36,749 bases of DNA from CAZZCN01 sp964652975 (GCA_964652975.1 CAZZCN010000024.1:1-36749); one strand, 5' to 3'; positions 24,123 to 33,957 are shown, counted from the first letter of the stretch. Numbers and translations: made by a program. Notes: generated from the letters alone by a model not told the origin.

Positions 24123-24505
24123 AAAACTGGCTCCCCTCTATAGTATAACTGTATGGAAATTTGTTTTATAAAAAACAATAAGTCAATATCCTTACACGGT
24201 TTAAGTATATCATATATGAAAAATATTTCTATAAAAACCTTATAAAGTGATTGGAACCTTTATATTACTTATTTCATTGGTTATTAATGTTATCACAAAG
24301 TTGTTTGTTTTTCTATTGAGCATAATCTATCCATACAACTCGTGTTTTGTGTTTATTTTATTCACTTAGGTGCATTGCGCCATGCCCTCGTTGTCGACCA
24401 TAAATATTTCTTAACCTGCTTCTGAATTACTGATATTATATCACTTCCTGTTTACATGTAGTTATTTCATTTTGATCATTCGGGATTTGATCACAAAACC
24501 ATATC
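24123..24505. other. Non-coding AT-rich intergenic region
   Basis: This region lies upstream of ietA and downstream of the radical SAM gene, both read on the minus strand. A TATACT-like -10 for ietA is possible on the minus strand at 24142-24147, but no good -35 box accompanies it. No ORF with a ribosome binding site and no clear hairpin terminator was seen. Confidence 0.35.
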
Positions 24506-25963
24506 TCAAATCTCTGCGCTCAGTGGTTTTGGTGCAAACACAGGTTTGTCCAATAACTTCAGATTTTTCATTTCTTTTTTCAAGTTGGATCGGACGCTCT
24601 TTTGCCAGAAATATTCACCGATGAAAAGCTTTCTGTCCATCCCGAGTTTGCGGAATATCGCATTTAGCAGTCTGCTGAACGAATAGATTTTGCTGCTTGC
24701 AATGATAATTTCATTTTGCAAATCGGCCGGCGAAATGTTTACTGGGAAATGCACGACATTGCCGTTGTATTTGCTCCAGTCCTCATGTATAAGCCGGTCC
24801 TTGTTTTCTTCGTAAACGGGTGTTCCTGGGATGAAGTACATAGACTGTATCAGCACTCCGCAGATATTGTGTTTTATAACAAAATCCGCCAGTACTGTAC
24901 CCACGCCTTTAGTGTGGTTTTCGGCGCCTACGATAAAAAGCCCTCTGACATTCAGCCCATGCTTTTGTATGTTCAAAACAGATCGCACAATATCGTCATA
25001 ATTGCTTTTCTTGTGATATTTTTCGAAGGCAACATTGTCCAGGAACTCTATGCCCATGGCAACTTCGATGAATCCAGCCTTTTTCATCAGGTTCAACATT
25101 TCATCGTCAAATCCGACTTCGTATCTTGCCTGTATTGTAAAGGAATATCTGATTCCGCTCTCGATTATCGCATTTAAAACCGATAGCGCCCATTCTCTGT
25201 TCGCGAAGAAATTGTCATCGGTGAGCCACAGAATATTGCTTAGACGGGGTATTCGTCTTTTGTCATGAAAATCAATCGCCTGCCTTATATCCTCAATGAC
25301 ATTTTCGGGAGTTCTTGTTCGCACACATCTGCCAAAATGTCGCACCACCGCACAGTAATCGCAGTTATGCGGACATCCTCTGGAAGCGTGGACTTGAGGC
25401 CAGAGTGCGTTGTGGCCTGCCATTTTGTGATAATTGTAGAGCAAGTGGCGGTTAGGGATGGTGTCAATGTTTTGTGGAGGGGTGCGCGCTCCGGTAAAAA
25501 TCGTCCTGCCGTCTTTCAAATAGGCAATCCCCTCGATATCGACCGACAACCCGCCGTTCAATGCGCGGATGAATTCCAGAATGGACTCGTCGCCCTCTCC
25601 CAAAAGGACATAATCGCAATAGTTGACCGCCTCCGGATAATTCATGGAAGCGTGAAGCCCGCCCATAACAACAATCGCTTTTGAGTTCGCCTTTACATAT
25701 TTTGCAAGCTCATAACCTCTGTTGGCGTTGAATGTGAAGACACCAATGAAGACTATGTCGCTATCCAGGACGTCATCCCATAAAATTTTGGATATGGACT
25801 CGCTGTACATAAGCGTGTCATCGACGGTGGTTTTGACAATTGTCGCAAGCGTCATAAGACCGGTTGACGGAGTTCTGATGTATTTGTCATATGTAAAAAG
25901 ATTTCTCACCGACACGCGATACGGTAAGCTCCCGGGTTCTAAAAACCGAACTTTCTTAATCAT
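24506..25963 (-). CDS. B12-binding-type radical SAM protein
   Basis: The 485-residue protein has an N-terminal B12-binding-like domain (~1-150, 'VVMGGLHASMNYPEA' and 'CDYVLLGEGDESILEFI') followed by a radical SAM domain. That domain has the [4Fe-4S]-binding motif CxxxCxxC at Cys197, Cys201 and Cys204 ('SRGCPHNCDYC'). Later motifs include 'ILWLTDDNFFANREWA' and 'MGIEFLDNVAFEKYHKK'. Proteins with this BchE/P-methylase-like layout carry out methylations, cyclisations and other radical reactions; the substrate cannot be told from sequence. A strong AGGAGG lies five bases before ATG 25963. It appears to be transcribed alone. Confidence 0.85.
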   Translation of the reverse strand: MIKKVRFLEPGSLPYRVSVRNLFTYDKYIRTPSTGLMTLATIVKTTVDDTLMYSESISKILWDDVLDSDIVFIGVFTFNANRGYELAKYVKANSKAIVVMGGLHASMNYPEAVNYCDYVLLGEGDESILEFIRALNGGLSVDIEGIAYLKDGRTIFTGARTPPQNIDTIPNRHLLYNYHKMAGHNALWPQVHASRGCPHNCDYCAVVRHFGRCVRTRTPENVIEDIRQAIDFHDKRRIPRLSNILWLTDDNFFANREWALSVLNAIIESGIRYSFTIQARYEVGFDDEMLNLMKKAGFIEVAMGIEFLDNVAFEKYHKKSNYDDIVRSVLNIQKHGLNVRGLFIVGAENHTKGVGTVLADFVIKHNICGVLIQSMYFIPGTPVYEENKDRLIHEDWSKYNGNVVHFPVNISPADLQNEIIIASSKIYSFSRLLNAIFRKLGMDRKLFIGEYFWQKSVRSNLKKEMKNLKLLDKPVFAPKPLSAEI

Positions 25964-26233
25964 TTGAGCCTCCTATCAAGAATCGTATCATTTTTTTCTT
26001 GGTTGCACTAACAAGTATGGCTTGAAATTCCGCAACCGGTGGTTGCATTTTTACTAATTACATCGATTATACAGTAATTTCAGGCATATAACTACGTATT
26101 TTGCGACGATTCGCCTTTCGTCTAATTGATTTTGGGGACTTTTTATTACTAAAATGGTAAAATACCAGATAAAAGATATAAATGTTAAAATATCATTTAA
26201 AAGAATACATTATGAAAAATGGAGGAACTGACT

Positions 26234-26725
26234 TTGAAACTATATATTAAACAAAAAGTTTTTTCGTGGGGAGACAAATTCACTATCAAGGATACTAACG
26301 ATTTTGACAAGTACTATGTCGAGGGAGAGGTTTTTACATGGGGGCATAAGCTTCACGTGTTCAATTCAGTAAACAACGAAGTTGCCTTTATCAAGCAAAA
26401 AATCCTGACATTTCTTCCAAAATTCGAAGTCTATATCAACGGCACTCTGGCCGTCGAAGTGGTCAAGGAATTTACTTTTTTGATTCCAAAATACACCTTG
26501 TCCGGAACAAATTGGACCGTCGATGGTGATTTTATGTCGCACAGTTACACTATCAGCGACGGGGGCAGACCAATCGCTACCATTACAAAAGCCTGGTTTA
26601 CCTGGGGCGACAGTTACGAATTGGATATTGCCGATGGTGCCGACGAAATCCTGGTAGTGGCAACAGTTCTGGCGATTGACTGTGTTATGGAGGATCAGCG
26701 TTCGTCTCATTCGGCTATCAACTGA
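26234..26725 (+). CDS. LURP-one-related / YxjI-like protein
   Basis: The 163-residue protein starts 'MKLYIKQKVFSWGDKFTIKD' and contains repeated 'FTWG' strands, matching the LURP-one-related (tubby-like fold) family to which YxjI belongs. Function in bacteria is unknown; the fold is a beta barrel. Start choice: ATG 26219 overlaps GGAGG (26221-26225), which sits eight bases before an in-frame TTG at 26234 where the homologue-like N-terminus begins, so TTG 26234 is preferred. A bidirectional terminator separates it from the convergent gene. Confidence 0.82.
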   Translation: MKLYIKQKVFSWGDKFTIKDTNDFDKYYVEGEVFTWGHKLHVFNSVNNEVAFIKQKILTFLPKFEVYINGTLAVEVVKEFTFLIPKYTLSGTNWTVDGDFMSHSYTISDGGRPIATITKAWFTWGDSYELDIADGADEILVVATVLAIDCVMEDQRSSHSAIN

Positions 26726-26864
26726 GTGTGCGAGTAAGGATTAGAAAATAGTTTATCCTTTTGGAGAAATCTTCTATGCATCGAACATCTATGGTAAGTC
26801 TCATGATCACTCCTGCTCAGTAAGTCCTTAGAAAATCTCCGTCTTTTATGTATCACGCAAAAAT

Positions 26865-26899
26865 ACTCCACTTATACTCTATGTATGTATAAGTGGAGT
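26865..26899. terminator. Bidirectional Rho-independent terminator between convergent genes
   Basis: The perfect 13-bp stem ACTCCACTTATAC (26865-26877) / GTATAAGTGGAGT (26887-26899) has a 9-base loop. TTT follows on the plus strand; on the minus strand the stem is followed by ATTTTTGC. It serves the YxjI-like gene and the zinc-ribbon gene. Confidence 0.85.
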
Positions 26900-26929
26900 T
26901 TTCTAATTGATATTAGTTCATCATTCAAC

Positions 26930-27466
26930 TTATTTTATGATAGTAAACAATTTTCCAATGACCGGAAGTGGAATCTCTTTTTCATTATAGGCGTTGACCA
27001 TTCCATAAATGGCAAGTGCTAATATCGCCAGGTTGAATATCCATGACAAAAATCCAAAAGCAAAGAATATGGCTGTCAGGATAGATATTGCAATACTTCC
27101 TGCCACGGATGTAATGAAAAGCAATAATCCCTGGTTGGCATGAAATTTGCCTGTCGGTGTAACGGGACTAACTACTAATGGCAGAAAAAACAAAATTCCC
27201 AAATATGCCAGAACATAAATAATTTTGTTGGTGTCCGAAGACGGCGGAGGGGTATTGGGCGGTTCCTGTTGGTTAAATGGCGGAGGGGTAATGGGCGGTT
27301 CCTGTTGGTTCACCTGTGCTTGCTGAGTAGGGGCCTCATTCTGCTGATAAACAGGTGGAGGGGTGTTTACAGGATTTTCAGTAGGATTTTGTGCTAAGGG
27401 AGCTCCACAACCGTCACAGAATTTCATTTCATCATCGACTTGTTTTCCACATTCTTTACAAAACAT
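26930..27466 (-). CDS. Zinc-ribbon membrane protein with DUF4870-like domain
   Basis: The 178-residue protein begins with a double CxxC zinc ribbon (Cys3, Cys6, Cys17, Cys20). It continues with a Pro/Gln-rich linker (~30-80) containing imperfect repeats such as 'QQEPPITPPPFNQQEPPNTP'. It ends in a membrane domain with three hydrophobic segments and 'GKFHANQGLLLFI', characteristic of DUF4870 proteins. Function is unknown. ATG 27466 is chosen: GGAGG lies eight bases upstream, whereas the TTG at 27481 overlaps that binding site. Confidence 0.8.
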   Translation of the reverse strand: MFCKECGKQVDDEMKFCDGCGAPLAQNPTENPVNTPPPVYQQNEAPTQQAQVNQQEPPITPPPFNQQEPPNTPPPSSDTNKIIYVLAYLGILFFLPLVVSPVTPTGKFHANQGLLLFITSVAGSIAISILTAIFFAFGFLSWIFNLAILALAIYGMVNAYNEKEIPLPVIGKLFTIIK

Positions 27467-27734
27467 TTCTTCTACCTCCAATAATTTATTTTTTGTATGA
27501 TTCGAGATGATAATATGGCAGCAATTATCCTTCTGCCCTTTATCTTCGAACTTATATCTTGCATTTTACACTTTTACCGGGGTAATTACAATTCTAAATT
27601 TGTAAGTTCATCAGTTTTTTAAATTTTGCAAACATGATTACTTGTTCGCCGCCTTTTTAAGATTTGCTTTTTACATAAGATAAATACCAAATCGGGAAAA
27701 AAGTACTTGCAAAAACCTTATGATTTTTAGAATA

Positions 27735-30700
27735 CTAAAATATTTCAGAAGGATACCCTTCCCAAGTAGGATATGTAAAACCTATCTTGTCCTCTAAATA
27801 GTACACTGTAAAGTCAGGTGCACAATTGTCAAAAACAGACCATAGCATATCCGGCGCATCTCCCATAAAGTATGCTGATTTCAAGTTAATGCAATTATAA
27901 AAAGCTCTCACGCTTATTCTTTCTACGCTGTCAGGAATTATTACACTTGTAAGTTTTGTACAATAATTGAAAACAAAATCTGAAATGCCTTTGACACTAT
28001 CAGGGATTGAGTAGTTGCCTGTTTTAGCGGATGGATATTGAATAAGAAATGTTTTGTCCTTGTCAAAAAGCACACCATCAATGCTTGAATAATTAGCGTT
28101 ACTGCTATCCACATTTATCTGTGTTAACTTGGAGCAGTTTTCAAATGCACCCGAACTTATCCATAAAACACTGCTCGGAATGAAAATGCTTCCAGTTTTT
28201 CCAGACGGAACCCGAATAACCGTCGTTTTGTTTTTATCAAAAAGGACACCGTCAATGCTGGAAAGTAATGTGTTGTTTTTATCCACAGTAATTTTAGTTA
28301 GTGCTGTACAACCGCGAAATTGGAAACCAAAACTTGTTACACTTTTTGATACATTCACGCTTTTAAGTCTTGAACAATTACTAAAGGCTTCATATTCTAC
28401 ATCGGTAATGCCGTTTGGAATGGCATAACTTCCGGTTTTTCCTGACGGAACCTTAATAATAGCTGTTTTGGTTTTGTTGCATAGAACTCCATCTATGCTG
28501 GAATATTTAATGTTATTATCGTCTACGGTTATTCGAGTCAGGGATTTACAGCCATTGAAAGTAAATTCACCAATTCCAGTAACTCCACTATGAATATAAA
28601 CGCTTGTAAGACTGGAACATTTAGCAAAATCATAATCTCCTAAATATGTTATGCTTTTCGGAATTATATATTTTCCAGTCTTGCCACTTGGGATGCAAAT
28701 AATAATTTTTCTATTTTTGTCATACAGAACACCATCTAAACTAGAGTAATAATTGTTGTTGGTATTCACATTGATTTGAGCCAGTTTATCGCAATATTCA
28801 AAAGAAATGTAGCCGTCTAGGTTATTGACTCCGCTGCCTAAGTTTACACTTTCAAGTCCTTGGCAAAAGATAAAAGCATCTCTTCCAAGGTAAGTCACAT
28901 TGTTAGGAATGGATATTTTGACAAGTCCATCACAGTTGCTAAATACATAATTGCCAATACTTGTTACACTATTAGGTATGGATATATGCGCGAGTCTTGT
29001 ACAATTAGAGAAAGCTCCACCGCCAATGTTTGTTACACTTTCTGGTATCGTAATGCCGGTAAGATTTTTACAGTTATAGAACGAACCTTCACCGATAAAT
29101 GTAACACTTTCAGGAATATTATAATTCCCAATTTTACCTTCAGGAACCATAATAATACATGATTTGTCTTTGTTGAATAGCACTCCATCAAGGCTGGTGT
29201 ACTTTGCATTTTTAATGTCAACACTGATTTTTGTCAGTTTAGTGCATCCATAAAATGGACTTCCACTGAGGGTTTCAACGCCGTCTCCAATTGTTGCACT
29301 GACTATTCTTGTACAATCCATAAAGGCGCTATATTCAATGTTTTTAACACTATTAGGAAATGATATGTTTGTTAAACTTTTGCAATAGGCGAATGCTCCT
29401 CTATATATGTCAGTAACTGATGGAGGTATTGTTATATTGGTTAATTTAGAACATCCGGAAAATGTTAGTGGATTTATAGTTTTAATTCCTATCGGCAACT
29501 TTGCATTAACAAGATTTTTACAATTGAGAAACGCAGCCTCACCAATAAAAGTTACACTGTCAGGAATAACGACCTTAGAAAGGGCTTCACAGTTATTAAA
29601 GGCATAATTTCCAATTTTAGAAACACCAATAGGAATGTCAATATTTGTAATTACAGTGCAACTATCAAAGGAATAATCACTAATGTCAGTGACACTGTTC
29701 GGAAGTGTAAATGAACCTTCTTTTCCGTATGGAAACCTTCTAACAATTGTTTTGTCTTTGTTAAATAGCACGCCTTCAAAACTCGAGTATTGATTGTTAT
29801 TGGTATTCACATTAATTTTGCTCAGTTCTAAGCAATTTGTGAAAACATTATTGTCTATTATTTCAACTCCGCTCCCGAAATTAACCTCAGTCAGCCCTAT
29901 GCAGTTATTGAATGCATACGTTCCAATACTGGTAACACTATCCGGAATCGTTATGTTTGTAAGGCGCTTGCAAAAATAAAAGACATTTTCACCTATGCTT
30001 GTTACTCCACTTCCAATAGCTATACCGGTTAAGCCTGTGCAATAATTGAATGCAAAATCTCCAATAATTATCACACTGTTTGGGATAGTAATTCCAGCAA
30101 GTCCACTGCAATTAGTAAATGCATAACTTCTGATGCTTTTTACACTGTCAGGAATAATAACGCTTGTAAGTTTTGAGCAATTTACAAATGCATATTCACC
30201 TATTTCTGTAACGTCGTCTGGGATTGCGTATTTTCCTTTTCTACCGCGTGGAAACTGGATAATAGTTGTTTTGCTTTTGTCCAATAGGACTCCATCGATG
30301 CTTGAAAATTGTGAATTATTTTCGTCTACTGAAATCTGTGTCAATGCTGGACAGTCTTCAAAATATCCCCATCCTATACTTTTTACACCGCTGCCAATAT
30401 TAATAGTTGTAAGAGTTTTACAACCTTTAAAAGTCTTGTATCCAATGCTTTTAACGCTGTCAGGTATGGTAATGCTTGCAAGGCTTGAGCAATAGAAGAA
30501 AGCCTCATCGTCAATACTTGTTAAACTGTTAGGCATTGTTATATTTGCAAGGCTTTCACAGTAAGAGAAAGCTCTATTGCCAATGCTTATTACACTATTC
30601 GGTAATGTGATACTTGTAAGGCTTTTGCAAGATGAGAAAACTCCACTGCCAATGCTAGTTACACTATCTGGTATTGTTATGTCTGTGAGGTTTCCGCAGG

Positions 30701-31922
30701 ATGAGAAAGCCCAAGAACCTAAACTGGTCACACTATTTGGTATTATGATACCTGTAAGGCTTGTGCAGGCTGAAAAAACCCCATAGTCAATACTTGTTAA
30801 ATTATCAGATAATGTTATGTTGGTTAAGCCAGTGCAGTAATTGAATGCTTCTCCACCAATACTAGTTACGCTATTTGGGATTGTTATATTGGTTAACCCA
30901 TTACAAAAAGAAAAAGCACTGCTACCAATACTTATTACGCTATTTGGGATTGTTATGCTGGTTAGCCCGCAAGCTGAAAATGCACTATCGCCAATGCTTG
31001 TTACACTATCCGGTATTGTTATGCTGAGTAATCCGGAACAACCTAAGAAAGTACCGTTACCAATGGATGTTACGCTATCTGGTATTGTAATACTTGTAAG
31101 GTTTTCGCAAGAATAGAATGAAAAACCGTCAATAATTTTTACACTGTTTGGAATTGATATGCTTTTTAACGAATGGCAACTAGCAAATGAGTAGCTACCA
31201 ATGCTTTTTACACTATTTGGTAATGTGATGCTGGTTAATGAAGTACAATTAACAAATGAATGACTTCCTATGCTAGTCACACTGTCTGTTATGATTACGC
31301 TTGTTAGTCCTGTACAAAAGGAAAACGCATAGTCTGCAATTTTTGTTATGCTGTTTGGAATTATATATTTTCCTACTTTACCTGCTGGATATTGAATGAG
31401 CATAGTTTTGTTCTTATTAAATAATATTCCATCAAGGCTGGAGTATTGGGCATTATTGCTGTCTACACTTATTTGCATTAGTTTCGTACAATAGTAGAAC
31501 ACCCCAACTCCGATGCTTGTTACACTGTTTGGTATTGTAATGTTTGTAAGGTTTTCACAAGAATAGAAAGACATATCGGCAATACTTGTTACACTATTTG
31601 GGATTGAAATACTTCTTAATGAACTGCAACCTCCAAATGCTTCAACGCCAATATTTGTTACACTATTCGGAATTGTTATGCTGGTTAAACCAGTGCATGC
31701 ATAGAATGCATAATTTTCAATACTTGTTATCTGATACCCATCTAATGTACCGGGAATTATTAAATCCCCTCCAATACCAGTATACCTAGTAATTTCTGCT
31801 GTAGAATCAGTTACTACGTAATAGTAGTCTCCACTTTGCTCTGCAGATACCGATTTCTCTAAAATACTTAGGGGTGTTAGAATTAAACTAAATGTGAGAA
31901 TTATAGATAATATTTTTTTCAT
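27735..31922 (-). CDS. Large secreted BspA-like LRR_5 surface protein
   Basis: The 1395-residue protein has a signal peptide ('MKKILSIILTFSLILTPLSI', cleavage after ~VSA). The rest is almost entirely LRR_5/BspA-type leucine-rich repeats of about 23 residues ('ITIPNSVTSIGxxAFxxC'). Interspersed are eight copies of a ~39-residue module with 'YSSLDGVLFNKxKT' and 'GKxGxYxIP'. No LPxTG motif, SLH domain or C-terminal membrane anchor is visible; the protein ends '...YPSEIF', so it may be secreted or held non-covalently. BspA-like proteins elsewhere bind host or matrix proteins; its role here is unknown. ATG 31922 has GGAGGGG eight bases upstream. Opposite-strand ORFs over this gene are by-products of the repeats. 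Confidence 0.9.
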   Translation of the reverse strand: MKKILSIILTFSLILTPLSILEKSVSAEQSGDYYYVVTDSTAEITRYTGIGGDLIIPGTLDGYQITSIENYAFYACTGLTSITIPNSVTNIGVEAFGGCSSLRSISIPNSVTSIADMSFYSCENLTNITIPNSVTSIGVGVFYYCTKLMQISVDSNNAQYSSLDGILFNKNKTMLIQYPAGKVGKYIIPNSITKIADYAFSFCTGLTSVIITDSVTSIGSHSFVNCTSLTSITLPNSVKSIGSYSFASCHSLKSISIPNSVKIIDGFSFYSCENLTSITIPDSVTSIGNGTFLGCSGLLSITIPDSVTSIGDSAFSACGLTSITIPNSVISIGSSAFSFCNGLTNITIPNSVTSIGGEAFNYCTGLTNITLSDNLTSIDYGVFSACTSLTGIIIPNSVTSLGSWAFSSCGNLTDITIPDSVTSIGSGVFSSCKSLTSITLPNSVISIGNRAFSYCESLANITMPNSLTSIDDEAFFYCSSLASITIPDSVKSIGYKTFKGCKTLTTINIGSGVKSIGWGYFEDCPALTQISVDENNSQFSSIDGVLLDKSKTTIIQFPRGRKGKYAIPDDVTEIGEYAFVNCSKLTSVIIPDSVKSIRSYAFTNCSGLAGITIPNSVIIIGDFAFNYCTGLTGIAIGSGVTSIGENVFYFCKRLTNITIPDSVTSIGTYAFNNCIGLTEVNFGSGVEIIDNNVFTNCLELSKINVNTNNNQYSSFEGVLFNKDKTIVRRFPYGKEGSFTLPNSVTDISDYSFDSCTVITNIDIPIGVSKIGNYAFNNCEALSKVVIPDSVTFIGEAAFLNCKNLVNAKLPIGIKTINPLTFSGCSKLTNITIPPSVTDIYRGAFAYCKSLTNISFPNSVKNIEYSAFMDCTRIVSATIGDGVETLSGSPFYGCTKLTKISVDIKNAKYTSLDGVLFNKDKSCIIMVPEGKIGNYNIPESVTFIGEGSFYNCKNLTGITIPESVTNIGGGAFSNCTRLAHISIPNSVTSIGNYVFSNCDGLVKISIPNNVTYLGRDAFIFCQGLESVNLGSGVNNLDGYISFEYCDKLAQINVNTNNNYYSSLDGVLYDKNRKIIICIPSGKTGKYIIPKSITYLGDYDFAKCSSLTSVYIHSGVTGIGEFTFNGCKSLTRITVDDNNIKYSSIDGVLCNKTKTAIIKVPSGKTGSYAIPNGITDVEYEAFSNCSRLKSVNVSKSVTSFGFQFRGCTALTKITVDKNNTLLSSIDGVLFDKNKTTVIRVPSGKTGSIFIPSSVLWISSGAFENCSKLTQINVDSSNANYSSIDGVLFDKDKTFLIQYPSAKTGNYSIPDSVKGISDFVFNYCTKLTSVIIPDSVERISVRAFYNCINLKSAYFMGDAPDMLWSVFDNCAPDFTVYYLEDKIGFTYPTWEGYPSEIF

Positions 31923-31942
31923 AATCAATTCCCCTCCAATTA

Positions 31943-32020
31943 TTAATATTTCGCTTCTGTAGGGGCAAGTGTCAGCAAAATTGCCGTTGCAAGAAAAACG
32001 CTAAGTATTCTCTGTTTCAT
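31943..32020 (-). CDS. Orphan 25-residue signal-peptide-like ORF upstream of the LRR_5 gene
   Basis: This is a short ORF of 25 codons beginning MKQRILSVFLATAILLTLAP and ending in TEAKY-stop, with GGGGGA eight bases before its ATG. It has the basic-hydrophobic-polar layout of a signal peptide and resembles the N-termini of BspA-like proteins. It stops 20 bases before the real LRR_5 start. It could be the remnant of a second surface-protein gene deleted down to its signal sequence, or a small secreted or leader peptide. Confidence 0.45.
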   Translation of the reverse strand: MKQRILSVFLATAILLTLAPTEAKY

Positions 32021-32239
32021 CTTTAAAATCCCCCATTCATTTAATTGATGAGTTTTCTAGAGATAGCAAGCAGGCCACGTGGCTATTATTGTTTTTGACT
32101 TTTCGGTTTGTGCTGTTGTTAAGATTAGGTCTATTAATGTTGTTTATGATTTGATTTTTGTCAATTGAAAATGTAATATTTAAAACACAATATCTATTAT
32201 ATTCCTATTGAATAAAAATGTCGTCATTTTAGCTAAATT

Positions 32240-32280
32240 CCGCCTACCGAAAATTTTTAACTATAATTGTGCAATTTGTA
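32240..32280. repeat. Dispersed intergenic repeat, copy 1
   Basis: The 34-base core at 32247-32280 (starting CCGAAAATTT, ending GTGCAATTTGTA) matches 34538-34571 with one mismatch; the flanking CGCC/CGTCC bases are also similar. This copy lies just downstream of the HEPN-like gene's 3' end. Confidence 0.8.
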
Positions 32281-32297
32281 CGATTTAGCTTTTCTCA

Positions 32298-32771
32298 TTA
32301 GCTTTGGTACCATGATAGTAATATGGCAATTGCTGATACTAATGCAATAATAATTATCATGGTAAATGCAAATTTTAATTTTTTATATGTCCGCTCATTT
32401 TCCTCTTGGTATATGGCAGGCTTTTCTGTTTTTTTAGGTTTAACAACTTGCTGTTTAGATGCAGACATGGCCTTTTTATATAATGTAAGGGGATCTGTTT
32501 GATTGATAATGCGTTGATAAAATTGTTCAACCCACTGCAAATCATCCTCATCGCAGATACTGCTTTCATTGACATTGTTTTCGTGAACGATTTGGTTCCG
32601 TATGTAGCGATAATGTTTAAGTTTTTTATAATCGGAATCCCAATTCATAATTTGAAAACGGTTATACATCAGACTCTCCATGTGAGAAATGTATGTGGTC
32701 ACGCCTGTCTCGCTCGTAAATATATCTTTACAAAGATTATCCAATCTTTTATATGATTCAATAAAACTCAT
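32298..32771 (-). CDS. Small C-terminally anchored protein with HEPN-like Rx4H motif, function unknown
   Basis: The 157-residue protein begins 'MSFIESYKRLDNLCKDIF' and contains 'LKHYRYIRNQIVHENN', in which Arg58-Asn59...His63 fits the Rx4-6H motif of HEPN-domain RNases. Then follow 'NQTDPLTLYKKAM', a charged linker and one C-terminal membrane helix (~132-153). Similar proteins are common in Firmicutes and are annotated only as unknown. The HEPN-like motif could mean RNase activity, but many HEPN relatives are inactive, and the motif alone is weak evidence. ATG 32771 has GGAGG four bases upstream; the in-frame codon at 32804 has no binding site. Confidence 0.65.
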   Translation of the reverse strand: MSFIESYKRLDNLCKDIFTSETGVTTYISHMESLMYNRFQIMNWDSDYKKLKHYRYIRNQIVHENNVNESSICDEDDLQWVEQFYQRIINQTDPLTLYKKAMSASKQQVVKPKKTEKPAIYQEENERTYKKLKFAFTMIIIIALVSAIAILLSWYQS

Positions 32772-32968
32772 TGTGCCTCCATGTAAATAAGAGTGAAAAT
32801 TCACTGAAATAGGGGTTCGCGTGGAACGAAAGCTAAAGTGCTGGTTAATAATTCAACTTTTTTAAAGCATAATTGATTTCCGCGTCAGTAAACTTATCTC
32901 GCTACAAAGCCTCAAATAATTACAGTTAATTGGCTCGTATAATTATGTCTAATTTTTCAAGTAAAAAT

Positions 32969-33955
32969 CTATTTCCCCGTTGCCGAAAACAAATCCTTAA
33001 TTCCGCCAAGTGAGCTAAGCACTGCAGTGGCTTCATATGGCATATATACTACTTTGTTGTCTTGCCCGGAAACCATTTCTTTCAATGCTTCAATGTACCT
33101 GATAGCAATGAGGTAGCTCGCAGGGTCGCCTTTTGAAACTGTAATAGCTTCAGTGATGATGTTTATGGCATTCGACTCGGCTTCTGCAATTTTTATCCTG
33201 GCATTGGCTTCTCCTTCGGCAATGAGAATTCTGGACTGCTTCTCGCCTTCCGCCCTCGTTATGTTCGAAAGCTTGAAACCTTCAGCTTCAAGTATTTTAG
33301 ATTGTTTTTCGCCCTCCGCTTGCAAGATAATCGCTCTCTTGTCGCGCTCCGCCCTCATCTGTTTTTCCATAGCCTGTCTGATGTCCTGAGGAGGATTGAT
33401 ATCCTGTAGCTCGACGCGATTGACTTTTACACCCCATTTGTCAGTAGCAACGTCCAAAATCGCCCGCAATTTACTGTTGATAGTATCTCTCGAAGCCAAT
33501 GTATGGTCCAGATCCAGTTCGCCGATAACATTTCTCAGCGTAGTCTGAGCAAGTTTTTCGATGGCATCGGGTAGGTTTGCAATTTCATATACTGCGCTAA
33601 CCGGATTGGTGACCTGAAAATAAAGCATGGCATTTATTTCAATAACGACGTTATCTCTGGTGATAACATTTTGTTTAGGAAAATCATACACCGTTTCACG
33701 CAAATCAATCCTCTGTCTTAATTCTCTACGAACTATTATTTTGCCGTTTAAGTCGTTTTGGACATATCTCCATTCTATGGTTCTCGGTCTCTCGATAATC
33801 GGAATGATAATATTGATCCCGCTTTTCAGCGTTCTGTTGTACCTGCCAAGTCGCTCAACAATAATTGTCTCTGCTTGTTGAACTATTTTCACCCCAGCCA
33901 AAACAAAAACGATAATAAACCAAACTAGAAAAATCAGTACATAAACAAATCCCAT
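32969..33955 (-). CDS. SPFH/band 7 (stomatin/QmcA-like) membrane protein
   Basis: The 328-residue protein has an N-terminal membrane helix ('VLIFLVWFIIVFVLAGVKIV'), a band 7 domain ('VQQAETIIVERLGRYNRTL', 'LRETVYDFPKQNVITRDNV') and an Ala/Glu-rich coiled region with repeats of 'EGEKQSRILIAEGEANARI' type. It ends with the conserved 'SSLGGIKDLFSATGK'. SPFH proteins form membrane scaffolds, and in bacteria they are usually encoded with NfeD, as here. GAGGAGGGG at the end of the nfeD gene is its ribosome binding site; only two bases separate the genes. It probably works in membrane organisation or protein quality control. Confidence 0.92.
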   Translation of the reverse strand: MGFVYVLIFLVWFIIVFVLAGVKIVQQAETIIVERLGRYNRTLKSGINIIIPIIERPRTIEWRYVQNDLNGKIIVRRELRQRIDLRETVYDFPKQNVITRDNVVIEINAMLYFQVTNPVSAVYEIANLPDAIEKLAQTTLRNVIGELDLDHTLASRDTINSKLRAILDVATDKWGVKVNRVELQDINPPQDIRQAMEKQMRAERDKRAIILQAEGEKQSKILEAEGFKLSNITRAEGEKQSRILIAEGEANARIKIAEAESNAINIITEAITVSKGDPASYLIAIRYIEALKEMVSGQDNKVVYMPYEATAVLSSLGGIKDLFSATGK

Positions 33956-33957
33956 AT

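Noticed and set aside
28129..31116. Several plus-strand ORFs of 60-120 codons opposite the LRR_5 gene
   Set aside because: They are antisense shadows of the repetitive coding sequence: they recur with the repeat period and lack ribosome binding sites.
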